DNA of 64,000 nucleotides from Halomonas ventosae. Lineage in GTDB: Bacteria; Pseudomonadota; Gammaproteobacteria; Pseudomonadales; Halomonadaceae. Shown here piece after piece: positions 33,796 through 43,240 of this stretch; the first letter of the stretch is position 1; each line of letters opens with the position of its first letter. Where the stretch lies: NCBI RefSeq assembly GCF_004361885.1, contig NZ_SNWH01000011.1:36356-100355 (forward strand). The letters are read 5' to 3'. The position numbers and the translations under genes were made by a program. The notes beneath the pieces were generated by a model, which was given only the letters and a program-made list of their open reading frames with translations, searched no databases and was not told the origin of the DNA.

Positions 33796-34536
33796 ATGTG
33801 GGCCTTCATACACAAGCTTGGCTCTCCCAAGTGGTTCTACGCCATCAGCGAACGGCTGCTGCCGTGGTTCTGGGTGGCGGCGGCGGCGCTGATCCTGGTG
33901 GGCAGCGTCTGGGGGCTGGCCTTCGCCCCCGCCGACTACCAGCAGGGCAACAGCTTCCGCATCATCTATGTGCACGTGCCGGCGGCCTTCCTGGCTCAGT
34001 CGATCTTCGTCACCATGGCGGTGGCCGGCTTCATCTTCATGGTCTGGAAAATCAAGCTCGCCGACATGGCGGCGACAGTGATGGCCCCGTTGGGCGCCGC
34101 CATGACCTTCGTGGCACTGTTCTCCGGGGCGGTGTGGGGCGTGCCCACCTGGGGAACCTGGTGGATGTGGGATGCCCGCCTCACCTCGATGCTCATTCTG
34201 CTGTTTCTCTACTTCGGCGTCATCGCCCTGCGTGGCGCCTTCTCCAGCCGCGACAGCGCCTCCCGGGCGGCCTCGCTGCTGGCGATGGTCGGGGTGATCA
34301 ATATTCCCATCATCAAGTATTCGGTGGACTGGTGGTATACCTTGCACCAGCCGGCCACCTTCAGCATGACGTCGCGACCGGCCATGCCGATGGAAATGTG
34401 GGCGCCGCTGCTGATCATGGTGCTGGGCTTCTACTGCTTCTTTATCGCGGTGACCCTGATGCGCACCCGCAGCGAGATTTTGCGCCGTGAATCGAGCAAG
34501 CGCTGGGTGCGTGAGCTGACCATGGAGGTGAGCTGA
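33796..34536 (+). CDS. ccmC: heme handling protein CcmC
   Basis: Loads heme onto CcmE in the inner membrane. The 246 residues contain six membrane segments and the periplasmic tryptophan-rich motif [13 protein letters not shown] flanked by the histidines of YVHVPAAF and [10 protein letters not shown]. It begins 14 bases after ccmB and its stop overlaps the ccmD start. The plus-strand frame is open further upstream only as an out-of-frame echo of ccmB. Confidence 0.95.
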   Translation: MWAFIHKLGSPKWFYAISERLLPWFWVAAAALILVGSVWGLAFAPADYQQGNSFRIIYVHVPAAFLAQSIFVTMAVAGFIFMVWKIKLADMAATVMAPLGAAMTFVALFSGAVWGVPTWGTWWMWDARLTSMLILLFLYFGVIALRGAFSSRDSASRAASLLAMVGVINIPIIKYSVDWWYTLHQPATFSMTSRPAMPMEMWAPLLIMVLGFYCFFIAVTLMRTRSEILRRESSKRWVRELTMEVS

Positions 34537-34784
34537 TGGCATTTGATTCCCTGTCGGCTTTCCTGGCCATGGGCGGCCATGGCGCCTACGTATGGGCGGC
34601 CTGGGGTGTCACCGGGCTGCTGCTGGTGGCCGTGGTGCTGCATGCCCGTGCCGAGCGCCGCGTGCTGTTGCGCGACTTGCGGCGTCGGGCGCGTCGTACG
34701 CAAGGCTACGGCGCCGCCGAGACTCAGGTTTCCCATCAAGAGACTCAGGTTTCCCATCAAGAGGGGCACGTCCATGAGAGCTAA
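34536..34784 (+). CDS. ccmD: heme exporter small subunit CcmD
   Basis: Small membrane protein that stabilises the CcmABC-CcmE complex. The 82 residues have a conserved start [19 protein letters not shown], one transmembrane helix and a basic tail (ERRVLLRDLRRRARR). The start overlaps the ccmC stop (TGATG) and the end overlaps ccmE by 11 bases. The C-terminal tail carries a perfect tandem repeat of seven residues (ETQVSHQ twice), making it longer than most CcmD. Confidence 0.92.
   Translation: MAFDSLSAFLAMGGHGAYVWAAWGVTGLLLVAVVLHARAERRVLLRDLRRRARRTQGYGAAETQVSHQETQVSHQEGHVHES
34721..34762 (+). repeat. 21-bp perfect tandem duplication in ccmD
   Basis: GACTCAGGTTTCCCATCAAGA occurs twice back to back (34721-34741 and 34742-34762). 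It keeps the reading frame and ends just before the ccmE start, so it changes only the CcmD tail and the ccmE leader. Confidence 0.9.
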
Positions 34785-35280
34785 ACGCAAGCAGAAGCTA
34801 TTCGTGATCCTGGGGCTGGTCTCGCTGGCCGCCATCGCCGTGGGCCTGACCCTCTACGCCCTGCGCAGCAATATCAACCTCTTCTTCAGCCCGGTGCAGA
34901 TCGCCGCCGGGGATGCGCCCCTGGCGCGCCAGATCCGCGCCGGTGGGATGGTCAAGAAGGGCTCGGTGGATCGCGACAAGCAGAGCCTCGAGGTGACCTT
35001 CACCGTCACCGACTATGTCGACGATCTCGAGGTGCGCTACAGCGGCATCCTCCCCGACCTGTTCCGCGAGGGGCAGGGGGTGGTGGTGGTCGGCGAGCTC
35101 CAGCAGGATGGCTGGCTGCGCGCCGACCAGGTGCTGGCGCGCCACGACGAAAACTACATGCCCCCCGAGGTGGCCCAGGCGCTGGAGGAGTCCGGTTACT
35201 CACCGCAGGACTACCAGGCCAAGGCTGGTGAGCTGGGCCAGTGGCGTGACGCGCAGTCTAATAACGCCAACCTGAACTGA
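34774..35280 (+). CDS. ccmE: cytochrome c maturation heme chaperone CcmE
   Basis: Membrane-anchored chaperone that binds heme covalently. The 168 residues have an N-terminal anchor (RKQKLFVILGLVSLAAIAVG region), the barrel segment VKKGSVDR, and the heme-binding motif ARHDENYMPPEV, with the histidine that attaches heme and the nearby tyrosine. The start ATG overlaps the end of ccmD in another frame. Confidence 0.95.
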   Translation: MRAKRKQKLFVILGLVSLAAIAVGLTLYALRSNINLFFSPVQIAAGDAPLARQIRAGGMVKKGSVDRDKQSLEVTFTVTDYVDDLEVRYSGILPDLFREGQGVVVVGELQQDGWLRADQVLARHDENYMPPEVAQALEESGYSPQDYQAKAGELGQWRDAQSNNANLN

Positions 35281-35292
35281 TCCGGAGTGTCC

Positions 35293-37296
35293 ATGCAGAC
35301 CCTAATGATCCCCGAAATCGGCCACTACGCCATGATCATTGCCCTGCTGATGGCGGCAGTGCAGGCGGTCATGCCACTCGCCGGCGCCGCCACGCGCCGC
35401 CCCCTATGGATGGCCTACGCGCGTCCCATGGCCACCGGGCAGTTCCTCTTCCTGGCCATCGCCTACGCCTGCTTGACCGCCAGCTATCTACTGGACGACT
35501 TCAGCGTGGCCAACGTGGCCAACAACTCCAACTCGATGCTGCCCTGGTACTACAAGGCCAGCGCCGTGTGGGGCAATCATGAGGGTTCGGTGCTGTTGTG
35601 GAGCCTGATCCTGGCCGCGTGGACCTTCGCCGTGAGCCACTTCTCGCGGGAACTGCCGCGCGACATGCTGGCCCGGGTGATAGGCGTCATGGGGCTGGTC
35701 AGCGTTGGTTTTCTGACCTTCGTGTTGATAACCTCCAACCCCTTCGAGCGGCTGTTGCCCAATGTTCCCCAGGACGGCGCCGACCTCAATCCCCTGCTGC
35801 AGGACTTCGGGCTGATCGTTCATCCGCCGATGCTCTACATGGGTTATGTGGGCTTTTCGGTGGTCTTCGCCTTTGCCATCGCCGCCCTGCTGGAGGGACG
35901 CCTGGATGCAGCCTGGACCCGTTGGGCGCGGCCCTGGACCAACATCGCCTGGGCCTTTCTCACCGTGGGCATCGCCCTGGGCAGCTGGTGGGCCTACTAC
36001 GAGCTGGGCTGGGGCGGCTGGTGGTTCTGGGACCCGGTCGAGAACGCCTCGCTGCTGCCGTGGCTGGCCGGCACGGCGTTGATCCACTCGCTGGCGGTGA
36101 CCGAGAAGCGAGGGACCTTCAAGAGCTGGACGGTGCTGCTGGCGATCTTCACCTTCTCGCTGTCGCTGATGGGTACCTTCCTGGTGCGCTCGGGCGTGCT
36201 CACCTCGGTGCATGCCTTCGCCAACGACCCCGCCCGCGGGTTCTTCGTCCTGATGCTGCTGGGGATCACCGTGGGGCTCTCGCTGCTGTTATTCGCGCTG
36301 CGCGCGCCGCGGGTCAGCCAGCGGGTAGGCTTTGGCTGGCTGTCGCGTGACGCCCTGCTGCTGATCAACAACATCCTGCTAGTGATCATGACCGTCACGG
36401 TGCTGCTGGGTACGGTCTATCCGCTGCTGCTCGATGCCCTCAACCTGGGCAAGATCAGTGTCGGCCCACCCTACTTCAACGCACTCTTCGTGCCGTTGAC
36501 CGTGGTGCTTTGCCTGTTCATGGGCTTGGGCCCTCTGGCGCGCTGGAAGGATACCCCGGCCCGCGACCTCTTCCGGCGCAGCTGGCTCGCCGGCCTAGCA
36601 GCGCTGGTGCTCGCTGCACTCGCGCCGCTTCTCTACCGCGGCGAGTGGAATCTCAAGGTCAGCCTGGGGGTGCTGGTGGCGCTGTGGATCGTGCTGCCCA
36701 TGGCGCGCGACCTGTGGGCCAAGTCCCGTCACTCCGCCGGTCGCCTGGCCGGCCTCAAGCGCCTCTCGCTGGCCTACTGGGGGATGATCCTTGGCCATCT
36801 GGGTATTGCGGTGACCATCATCGGTGTCACTGTGGTCTCCAACTATGCCATCGAGCGCAACGTGCGCCTGGGAGTGGGCGATAGCGTCGAGTTGGCCGGC
36901 TATACTTTCACCATGACCGAGCTCGCCAACCGCCGGGGACCAAACTACCTGGCGGATACCGCCGAGCTCGAAGTGCGTCGCGGCGACAGCCAGCGCCGTT
37001 TTACCATGACCCCCGAGAAGCGTCTCTACATCGCCCGTGGCATGCCGATGACCCAGGTCGCCCTGCGCCCCGGCCTGTTTCGTGACCTCTACGTGGCCAT
37101 GGGCGAAAACCTGGGAGACGGCAGCTGGGCCATGCGCCTGCAGTACAAGCCTTTTGTGCGCTGGCTGTGGCTGGGGGCCTTGCTGATGGCCACCGGCGGG
37201 GTGCTGGCCGTGGCCGACCGGCGCTACCGGCGCCGCGTGACGGCCCGCGACCCCGAGCGCGCGGTGGTTGCTGAACCGCGGGAGGCTACCACATGA
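35293..37296 (+). CDS. ccmF: heme lyase subunit CcmF
   Basis: Transfers heme from CcmE to apocytochrome c with CcmH and CcmI. The 667-residue membrane protein has the tryptophan-rich heme-handling motif GGWWFWDPVENASL with flanking histidines (VHPPMLYMGY and VWGNHEGSVLL). The ATG at 35293 follows a CCGGAG site; a GTG two codons earlier is possible. Its TGA overlaps the ccmG ATG (ATGA). Confidence 0.96.
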   Translation: MQTLMIPEIGHYAMIIALLMAAVQAVMPLAGAATRRPLWMAYARPMATGQFLFLAIAYACLTASYLLDDFSVANVANNSNSMLPWYYKASAVWGNHEGSVLLWSLILAAWTFAVSHFSRELPRDMLARVIGVMGLVSVGFLTFVLITSNPFERLLPNVPQDGADLNPLLQDFGLIVHPPMLYMGYVGFSVVFAFAIAALLEGRLDAAWTRWARPWTNIAWAFLTVGIALGSWWAYYELGWGGWWFWDPVENASLLPWLAGTALIHSLAVTEKRGTFKSWTVLLAIFTFSLSLMGTFLVRSGVLTSVHAFANDPARGFFVLMLLGITVGLSLLLFALRAPRVSQRVGFGWLSRDALLLINNILLVIMTVTVLLGTVYPLLLDALNLGKISVGPPYFNALFVPLTVVLCLFMGLGPLARWKDTPARDLFRRSWLAGLAALVLAALAPLLYRGEWNLKVSLGVLVALWIVLPMARDLWAKSRHSAGRLAGLKRLSLAYWGMILGHLGIAVTIIGVTVVSNYAIERNVRLGVGDSVELAGYTFTMTELANRRGPNYLADTAELEVRRGDSQRRFTMTPEKRLYIARGMPMTQVALRPGLFRDLYVAMGENLGDGSWAMRLQYKPFVRWLWLGALLMATGGVLAVADRRYRRRVTARDPERAVVAEPREATT

Positions 37297-37820
37297 AGCG
37301 TCGCCTGCTGCTGCTGCTGCCGCTGGTTGGCTTCCTGGTGCTCAGCGCCTTCCTCTACATGGGGCTGTCGATCAACCCCTTCGAACGCCACTCGGCGCTG
37401 ATGGCTCGGGACTTCCCGGCCTTCGAGCTCACCACCCTCGAGGATCCCGAGCGGGTGGTGGATGCCTCGCTGCTCGAGGGCGAGGTCACCCTGGTCAACG
37501 TCTGGGGTGAATGGTGCCCGACCTGCAAGCAGGAGATGCCCCAGCTGCTTGACCTCGCCGAGCGCGGCGTGCGCCTGGTGGGGGTTGACTACAAGGACAC
37601 CCGCGAGAAGGGGCGCGGGTTTCTGGGTGAGTTCGGCAACCCCTTCGAGGTCAACATCTTCGATCCCGAGGGCAGCCTGGGCTTCGACCTGGGCGTTTAC
37701 GGCGCCCCGGAGACCTTCCTGGTCGATCGCGACGGCATCATCCGCTATCACCATACCGGCTACATCAAGCCGGAGGACGTACGCGAAAAGATACTGCCGG
37801 AGGTGGCAAAATGGCGCTGA
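37293..37820 (+). CDS. ccmG: thiol:disulfide interchange protein CcmG (DsbE)
   Basis: Periplasmic, membrane-anchored thioredoxin that keeps the CXXCH cysteines of apocytochrome c reduced. The 175 residues have an N-terminal membrane anchor (LLLLLPLVGFLVLSAFLYMG) and the active site NVWGEWCPTCKQEMP. The sequence later has GVYGAPETFLVDRDG, as in CcmG. It overlaps ccmF at the start and ccmH at the end. Confidence 0.95.
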   Translation: MKRRLLLLLPLVGFLVLSAFLYMGLSINPFERHSALMARDFPAFELTTLEDPERVVDASLLEGEVTLVNVWGEWCPTCKQEMPQLLDLAERGVRLVGVDYKDTREKGRGFLGEFGNPFEVNIFDPEGSLGFDLGVYGAPETFLVDRDGIIRYHHTGYIKPEDVREKILPEVAKWR

Positions 37821-38278
37821 TCACCCGCCTGCTGCTGTGCGTCCTGCTGCTGTGGCCCGTCCTGGCTCAGGCGGCGGTGGATGTGCGTGAGTTCGACGAC
37901 CCGGTGACCGAGCAGCGCTACCGCGATCTCACTGCGACCCTGCGCTGTCCCAAGTGCCAGAACCAGGCGATCGGCGACTCGGACTCGCCGATCGCCGGCG
38001 ACATGCGCGAGCGGGTCTATCGCCAACTCCAGGCCGGCCGTTCCGACAAGGAGATCCTTGATTTCATGGTCAACCGCTTCGGTGACTATGTGCTCTATAA
38101 CCCGCGCCTCGAGGGCCGCACCCTGCTGTTGTGGGGACTTCCCGCCGGGCTGGCACTACTCGGCGCCCTGGTGGTGGTGCTCATGGTGCGCGCTCGTCGG
38201 CGCACTTCGGCCCGCGACTTGAGCGCCGAGGAGCGAGCGCGACTGGATGCTCTAATCAAACGCGAGAGGACCGAATGA
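37811..38278 (+). CDS. ccmH: cytochrome c-type biogenesis protein CcmH
   Basis: Apocytochrome thiol reductase of the heme lyase complex. The 155 residues have a signal peptide ending AQA, the redox motif LRCPKCQNQAI, and one C-terminal membrane helix (WGLPAGLALLGALVVVLM). This is the short CcmH form, with the TPR part encoded separately as ccmI. It overlaps both neighbours. Confidence 0.95.
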   Translation: MALITRLLLCVLLLWPVLAQAAVDVREFDDPVTEQRYRDLTATLRCPKCQNQAIGDSDSPIAGDMRERVYRQLQAGRSDKEILDFMVNRFGDYVLYNPRLEGRTLLLWGLPAGLALLGALVVVLMVRARRRTSARDLSAEERARLDALIKRERTE

Positions 38279-39516
38279 CTCTGCTATGGATCGCCCTTGC
38301 CGTGCTGCTGCTACCGGCGCTGTGGTTGCTGGTGGCCCCCCTGCGGCATGCCGCCGCCGTGCGTGCCGCCCAGCGCGACGTCGAGGTTAACAACCGCACT
38401 GCCGACCAGAACCTGGCCATCTACCGTCGTCGCCTGGCCTCGCTGGAGGCCGCCCGTGAGCGCGGCGACATCGACGCCCAGCGCTTCGAGGAGGATCGCC
38501 TGGAGCTTGAGCGCAGCCTGCTCGAGGACACCGAGCGCCGGGAGCGTGCGCCACTCAAGCTGACCACCTCCGGTAAGCTGGCGGTGCCAGTGGTGATGCT
38601 GGCCGTGGTGCTGGCCAGTGTCTTCTGGTATCACCAGAAGGGCGCCGAGGGCGACCTCGCCCTCTATATGGTCCAGCAGCAAGTAATGAACGATCCTGAT
38701 GCCTCGTTGCCAATGCTGGTCGAGCGACTCGAGGAGCAGGCCGCCCGCCAGCCCGGCAACCCCAACGTCTGGCGAGCACTGTTCCCGCTCTACCGTGACA
38801 GCGGTCGCATCGGCGAGGCCACCCGTGTTCTTGAGCGGCTGATCGCGCTCGAGGGTCGCCAGCCCGGGCTGCTGGCCGAGCTGGCACAGATGCGCTACTT
38901 CGCCGCTGGCCGCGAGATGACCGACGAGGTCCAGTCGCTGGTCGACGAGGTGCTGGCGATGCAGCCCGCCCAGCCCACGGTGCTCGGCATGCTCGGCATC
39001 GAGGCCTTCGAGGGTGGCGACTACCAGACCGCCATCGATCAGTGGCGCCGGGCCATCGCCGGCCTGCAGGACTCCGGTACCGCCGATGCCCTGCGCCAGG
39101 GCATCCAGGTCGCCCAGCGACGCCTGGGGATCGTCCCCGATGCGACCGATCAGGCCGGCGAGGGGCCCGGCATCTCCGTACGGGTGCGCCTGGCGGACGA
39201 TCTCGCCGGTCGGCTCGAGGGAAATGCTAGCGTCTTCGTGGTGGCCCGCGACCTCAAGGAGGAGCTGCCGCCGCTGGCCGTGGTCCGGGCTCAGCTGGAC
39301 GAGCTGCCGTTGACCCTGGTGCTCAACGACGCTGACGCCATGGCGCCGATGGCACGACTCTCCAGGGTGGACCAGGCGCGGCTGGTGGTGCGCGTCTCCG
39401 AGAGTGGCCAGGCCACGCCCCAACCCGGCGACCTGGTCGGCACCCTCGAGGGGGTGACGGTGGGCAACACCGATGGCGAGCCCGTCGAGGTGGTGATCGA
39501 CCAGGTCGTCGAGTAA
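38275..39516 (+). CDS. ccmI: cytochrome c biogenesis protein CcmI (TPR)
   Basis: Holds the apocytochrome c for the lyase. The 413 residues begin with two membrane helices (MTLLWIALAVLLLPALWLL and PVVMLAVVLASVFWYH) flanking a cytoplasmic coiled region (LEAARERGDIDAQRFEEDRLE split). TPR-like repeats follow (GNPNVWRALFPLYRDSGRI, PTVLGMLGIEAFEGGDYQTA), and a C-terminal domain. Its ATG overlaps the ccmH stop (ATGA). It ends the ccm operon 4 bases before smc. Confidence 0.9.
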   Translation: MTLLWIALAVLLLPALWLLVAPLRHAAAVRAAQRDVEVNNRTADQNLAIYRRRLASLEAARERGDIDAQRFEEDRLELERSLLEDTERRERAPLKLTTSGKLAVPVVMLAVVLASVFWYHQKGAEGDLALYMVQQQVMNDPDASLPMLVERLEEQAARQPGNPNVWRALFPLYRDSGRIGEATRVLERLIALEGRQPGLLAELAQMRYFAAGREMTDEVQSLVDEVLAMQPAQPTVLGMLGIEAFEGGDYQTAIDQWRRAIAGLQDSGTADALRQGIQVAQRRLGIVPDATDQAGEGPGISVRVRLADDLAGRLEGNASVFVVARDLKEELPPLAVVRAQLDELPLTLVLNDADAMAPMARLSRVDQARLVVRVSESGQATPQPGDLVGTLEGVTVGNTDGEPVEVVIDQVVE

Positions 39517-39520
39517 GTCC

Positions 39521-42500
39521 ATGCGCCTCACGTCGATCCGCCTGGTGGGGTTCAAGTCTTTCGTCGACCCCGTGACCGTGCCTTTCGACGGCAACATGAC
39601 CGCTATCGTCGGACCCAACGGCTGTGGCAAGTCCAACATCATCGATGCGGTGCGTTGGGTGATGGGTGAATCATCGGCCAAGACCCTGCGCGGCGAGTCG
39701 ATGACCGACGTCATCTTCAACGGCTCCACCGGCCGCAAGCCGGTGGGACTGGCCTCCATCGAGCTGCTCTTCGATAACCGCGACGGCACCCTGGGCGGGG
39801 CCTATGCCCAGTACGCCGAGATCGCCGTCAAGCGTCAGGTTACCCGCGACGCCCAGTCCAGCTACTTCTTCAACGGCCAGAAGTGCCGCCGCCGCGACAT
39901 CGCGGATCTGTTCCTGGGCACCGGCTTGGGGCCGCGCTCCTATGCGATCATCGGCCAGGGCATGATCTCGCGGCTGATTGAGGCGCGTCCCGAGGAGCTG
40001 CGCGCGACCCTCGAGGAGGCCGCCGGCATCTCCAGGTACAAGGAGCGCCGTCGCGAGACCGAGAACCGCATGCGGCGCACCCAGGAGAACCTGGAGCGCC
40101 TGGAGGACATCCGCGAGGAGCTCGACAAGCAGCTCGAGCGGCTCAAGCGCCAGGCCGAGGCGGCGCGTCGCTACCAGACCCTCAAGCAGGAGGAGCATCG
40201 CCTCAAGGGCGAGCTGGCGCTGCTGCGTGGGCGCGCCCTGCGCGCCAGCCAGAGGGAAGAGGAGAGCCGCGTCCGCGAGCTGGAGACCGCCGTGGAACGT
40301 GAGGTGCTGGGCATGCGCCAGGCCGAGAGCCGCCTGGAGGAGGCCCGCGCCGAGCATGACCGCCTGGCCGCCGAGCTCGACGACCGGCAGTTGCGCTTCT
40401 TCGAGACCACCACTGCCATCGCCCGCCTGGAGCAGGATCTCGAGCACACCCGCGCCCGGGACCAGCAGCTGGCCCGCGATCTTGAGGCCGCACGCCGCGA
40501 ACTCGCTGAGCTCGCCCGCCTTGGTGACGACGACGACGCACGCCTGGTCCGCCTCGACGAGCGCCTCGAGACCCTGGGGCCGGAGCAGGAAGAGGTGGCC
40601 GAACAGCTCGCCGAGCTGGAGGCCGCCCTGGAGGAGGCCGAGCCCCGGGCCGAGGAGGCCGATGCCGCCTGGGAGAACTTTGGCGAGCGCTGGCAGGCAC
40701 AGAGCCGCGAGGCGGAGCGCGCCCAGGACCGGCTGCGCGAGCTGGAGAGTCGGCTTGAGCGTCTGGCCGCCGACGAGCGTCGTCGTCGCCAGCAGCATGA
40801 GCAGCTTCCCGATATCGTCGAGCTGGGCGAGCAGCGCCGCGAGCTGGCCGAGCGCCGTGCCGAGCTCGAGGCACGCCTGGCCGAGCTTGAGGCACGTCGA
40901 GGCGAGCATCAGGTCAGCCGCGACGGTGCCCGGCAGCAGGTGCGGGAGGCCGAGGCGGCTCGCGAGGCCGATCGCCAGCGGCGCAGCACCCTGCAGGGCG
41001 AACTGGCCTCGCTGGAGGCGCTGATCCAGGCGGCCCTGGCCGATCACGACGCGGCGCTTGATGCGCACCTGGCCAAGCACGGCCTGGGCGATCAACCTCG
41101 CCTCGGCGAGGCCCTTGAGGTCGAGCCCGGCTGGGAGGCGGCGGTCTCCTGGGTACTGGCGCCCTGGCTGCGGGCGCGGCTGGTGTCGCTGCCCGGCGCC
41201 CGCGAGGTGCTGTCCTCGCCGCCGGACGCCGAGCTGGGCCTGCTCGAGGCCGAAGCGTCGCCTGCTCCGGCCGGCAGCCTGGCGGCCCGGGTGCGTGGCG
41301 CCGGCGCGGCCGGCCAGTGGCTGGCCGCGATCCGTTGCGTCGAGGACCGCGAGGCGGCCTGGGCGGCCCGCGAAAGCCTGGCGGCCGGCGAGAGCCTGGT
41401 CACCCCCGATGGTCTCTGGCTGGGAAGCGGCTGGGTGCGCCAGCGTGGCGCCGGCACCGGCCCGGATGCCCTGCTGGTCAGCCGGCGCCGCGAGACACAG
41501 GTGCGCGAGGAACTGGCCGAAGTGGAGGCCCGTCTCGCTGACCAGGAGCGCGATCTTGAAATGGCCATGGCCCGGGTCGAACAGACCGAGGCGGCCTTGG
41601 AGCAGTCGCGCGATGAGGAACGCGAGCTCGAGCAGCAGCGCCAGCAGCTGGCCGTGCAGGAGAGCGCCCTGGCCAGCCGGCTCGATCACCTGGAGGGGCG
41701 CGCCGCCGAACTCGCCGAGGAGCTTGAGGGCCTGGCCGAATCCCGCGAGGAGGCTCTGCTGGCCCTGGATGAGTCGCGCGAGCAGTGGCAAGCGGCCATG
41801 GCCCGGCTGGAAGAGGGCGCCGAGACCCGCGAGCGGCTTGAGCGGCAGCGTCGCGACGCGCGGCAGCGGCTCGCTGCGCTGCGCGCACGGCAGCGTCCCC
41901 TGGCCGAGCAAGCCCAGCGCCTGGCCCTGGAGCAGGAGCGCACCGCCACCGAGCGCAACGGCCTGGCCGAGCAGCTGGGGCGTGCCGGCGAGGCGCGGGA
42001 GCGCCTCGAGCTGCGCTGCGCCGAGCTCGAGGAGGCGCGCGAAGGCCTCCATGAACCCGACGAGGAGCATCGCGAGCGGCTCGACGAGCTTCTCGAGCGC
42101 CGCGAGCGCGAGGAGCGAGTGCTCAATGAAACCCGTGCCCGGGCCGCCGAGCTGGTCGAGCGGCTACGCGAGGACGAGCAGGCCCGCCACGGCCACGAGC
42201 GCAACCTCGAGGGCATTCGCGAGCGTCTTCAGGCATCGCGCATGCAGGTCCAGGCCCTGGCGCTCAAGGCCGAGGCATACGACGAGCAGCTCGCCGAGCT
42301 GAATCACGGCGCTGACAGCCTGGTCGAGTCCCTTGACCCCAATGCCACCGAGTCTGCCTGGCAGACCCGGCTGGAGGAGGTTGGTGAGCGGGTGCGCCGG
42401 CTGGGCGCCATCAACCTGGCGGCTATCGAGGAGTACGACCAGCAGGCCGAGCGCCGCGACTACCTAGAGGCCCAGCACGCCGAGCTCAGCGAGGCGCTGG

Positions 42501-43015
42501 AGACTCTGGACCGAGCCATCCGGCGTATCGACCAGGAAACCCGAACACGCTTCCGCGACACCTTCGAGCGAGTCAATGCCGGCCTTCAGGCGCTTTTCCC
42601 GCGGGTATTCGGTGGGGGAACCGCATGGCTGACGCTGACTGGCGAGGATTTGCTGGAAACCGGGGTGACCATCATGGCGCGCCCTCCCGGCAAGAAGAAC
42701 AGCACCATTCATCTTCTTTCTGGCGGAGAAAAGGCCCTCACCGCGCTGTCGATGGTATTTGCCATCTTCCAGCTCAACCCGGCACCCTTCTGCATGCTCG
42801 ATGAGGTGGATGCTCCGCTGGATGATGCCAATGTGGGACGCTACGCCAAGCTGGTGAAGGAGATGTCCGACAGCGTCCAGTTCATCTATATCACTCACAA
42901 CAAGATTGCCATGGAAACTGCCGAACGCTTGATGGGAGTCACCATGCAGGAGCCCGGAGTGTCACGCCTGGTATCGGTCGGCGTCGAGGAGGCCGCGACC
43001 CTGGCCGAGGCCTGA
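39521..43015 (+). CDS. smc: chromosome segregation protein SMC
   Basis: Condensin-type ATPase that organises the nucleoid. The 1164 residues have N-terminal Walker A GPNGCGKSNIIDAVRWVMG, two long Arg/Glu/Leu-rich coiled coils (about 170-500 and 670-1000), a hinge around 510-660 (ALEVEPGWEAAVSWVLAPWL start), and a C-terminal signature LLSGGEKALTALSMVF with Walker B FCMLDEVDAPLDDANV. It follows ccmI by 4 bases. It precedes zipA, so chromosome and division genes are adjacent. Confidence 0.97.
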   Translation: MRLTSIRLVGFKSFVDPVTVPFDGNMTAIVGPNGCGKSNIIDAVRWVMGESSAKTLRGESMTDVIFNGSTGRKPVGLASIELLFDNRDGTLGGAYAQYAEIAVKRQVTRDAQSSYFFNGQKCRRRDIADLFLGTGLGPRSYAIIGQGMISRLIEARPEELRATLEEAAGISRYKERRRETENRMRRTQENLERLEDIREELDKQLERLKRQAEAARRYQTLKQEEHRLKGELALLRGRALRASQREEESRVRELETAVEREVLGMRQAESRLEEARAEHDRLAAELDDRQLRFFETTTAIARLEQDLEHTRARDQQLARDLEAARRELAELARLGDDDDARLVRLDERLETLGPEQEEVAEQLAELEAALEEAEPRAEEADAAWENFGERWQAQSREAERAQDRLRELESRLERLAADERRRRQQHEQLPDIVELGEQRRELAERRAELEARLAELEARRGEHQVSRDGARQQVREAEAAREADRQRRSTLQGELASLEALIQAALADHDAALDAHLAKHGLGDQPRLGEALEVEPGWEAAVSWVLAPWLRARLVSLPGAREVLSSPPDAELGLLEAEASPAPAGSLAARVRGAGAAGQWLAAIRCVEDREAAWAARESLAAGESLVTPDGLWLGSGWVRQRGAGTGPDALLVSRRRETQVREELAEVEARLADQERDLEMAMARVEQTEAALEQSRDEERELEQQRQQLAVQESALASRLDHLEGRAAELAEELEGLAESREEALLALDESREQWQAAMARLEEGAETRERLERQRRDARQRLAALRARQRPLAEQAQRLALEQERTATERNGLAEQLGRAGEARERLELRCAELEEAREGLHEPDEEHRERLDELLERREREERVLNETRARAAELVERLREDEQARHGHERNLEGIRERLQASRMQVQALALKAEAYDEQLAELNHGADSLVESLDPNATESAWQTRLEEVGERVRRLGAINLAAIEEYDQQAERRDYLEAQHAELSEALETLDRAIRRIDQETRTRFRDTFERVNAGLQALFPRVFGGGTAWLTLTGEDLLETGVTIMARPPGKKNSTIHLLSGGEKALTALSMVFAIFQLNPAPFCMLDEVDAPLDDANVGRYAKLVKEMSDSVQFIYITHNKIAMETAERLMGVTMQEPGVSRLVSVGVEEAATLAEA

Positions 43016-43240
43016 TGGGCTTGAACGTGAACAGCAAACGGGTTAACAAGGATGGCAAAAGAAAACGGCATGGCACGCAAGCGCAGGGAACCTGAAGGGC
43101 GATTGCGAAGGGTCGGTCGGGTTGCGGCAGCAAAATGCCGAGCTTGACAAGCAAAAAAGTGGCCCTTTTTTTGGCAATCGCGCTATGCTGTCGACGAACT
43201 ACCATCAGGCATGGCGCCTTAGCAAAAGGCATGACGACCC

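Noticed and set aside
39671..42070. A 799-codon minus-strand frame opposite smc
   Set aside because: Shadow of the smc coiled coils; leucine/glycine/glutamine-rich with no motif.
43052..43147. A 31-codon basic frame between smc and zipA
   Set aside because: It has an AAGG near its ATG, but it is very short with no recognisable family, and it could be chance.
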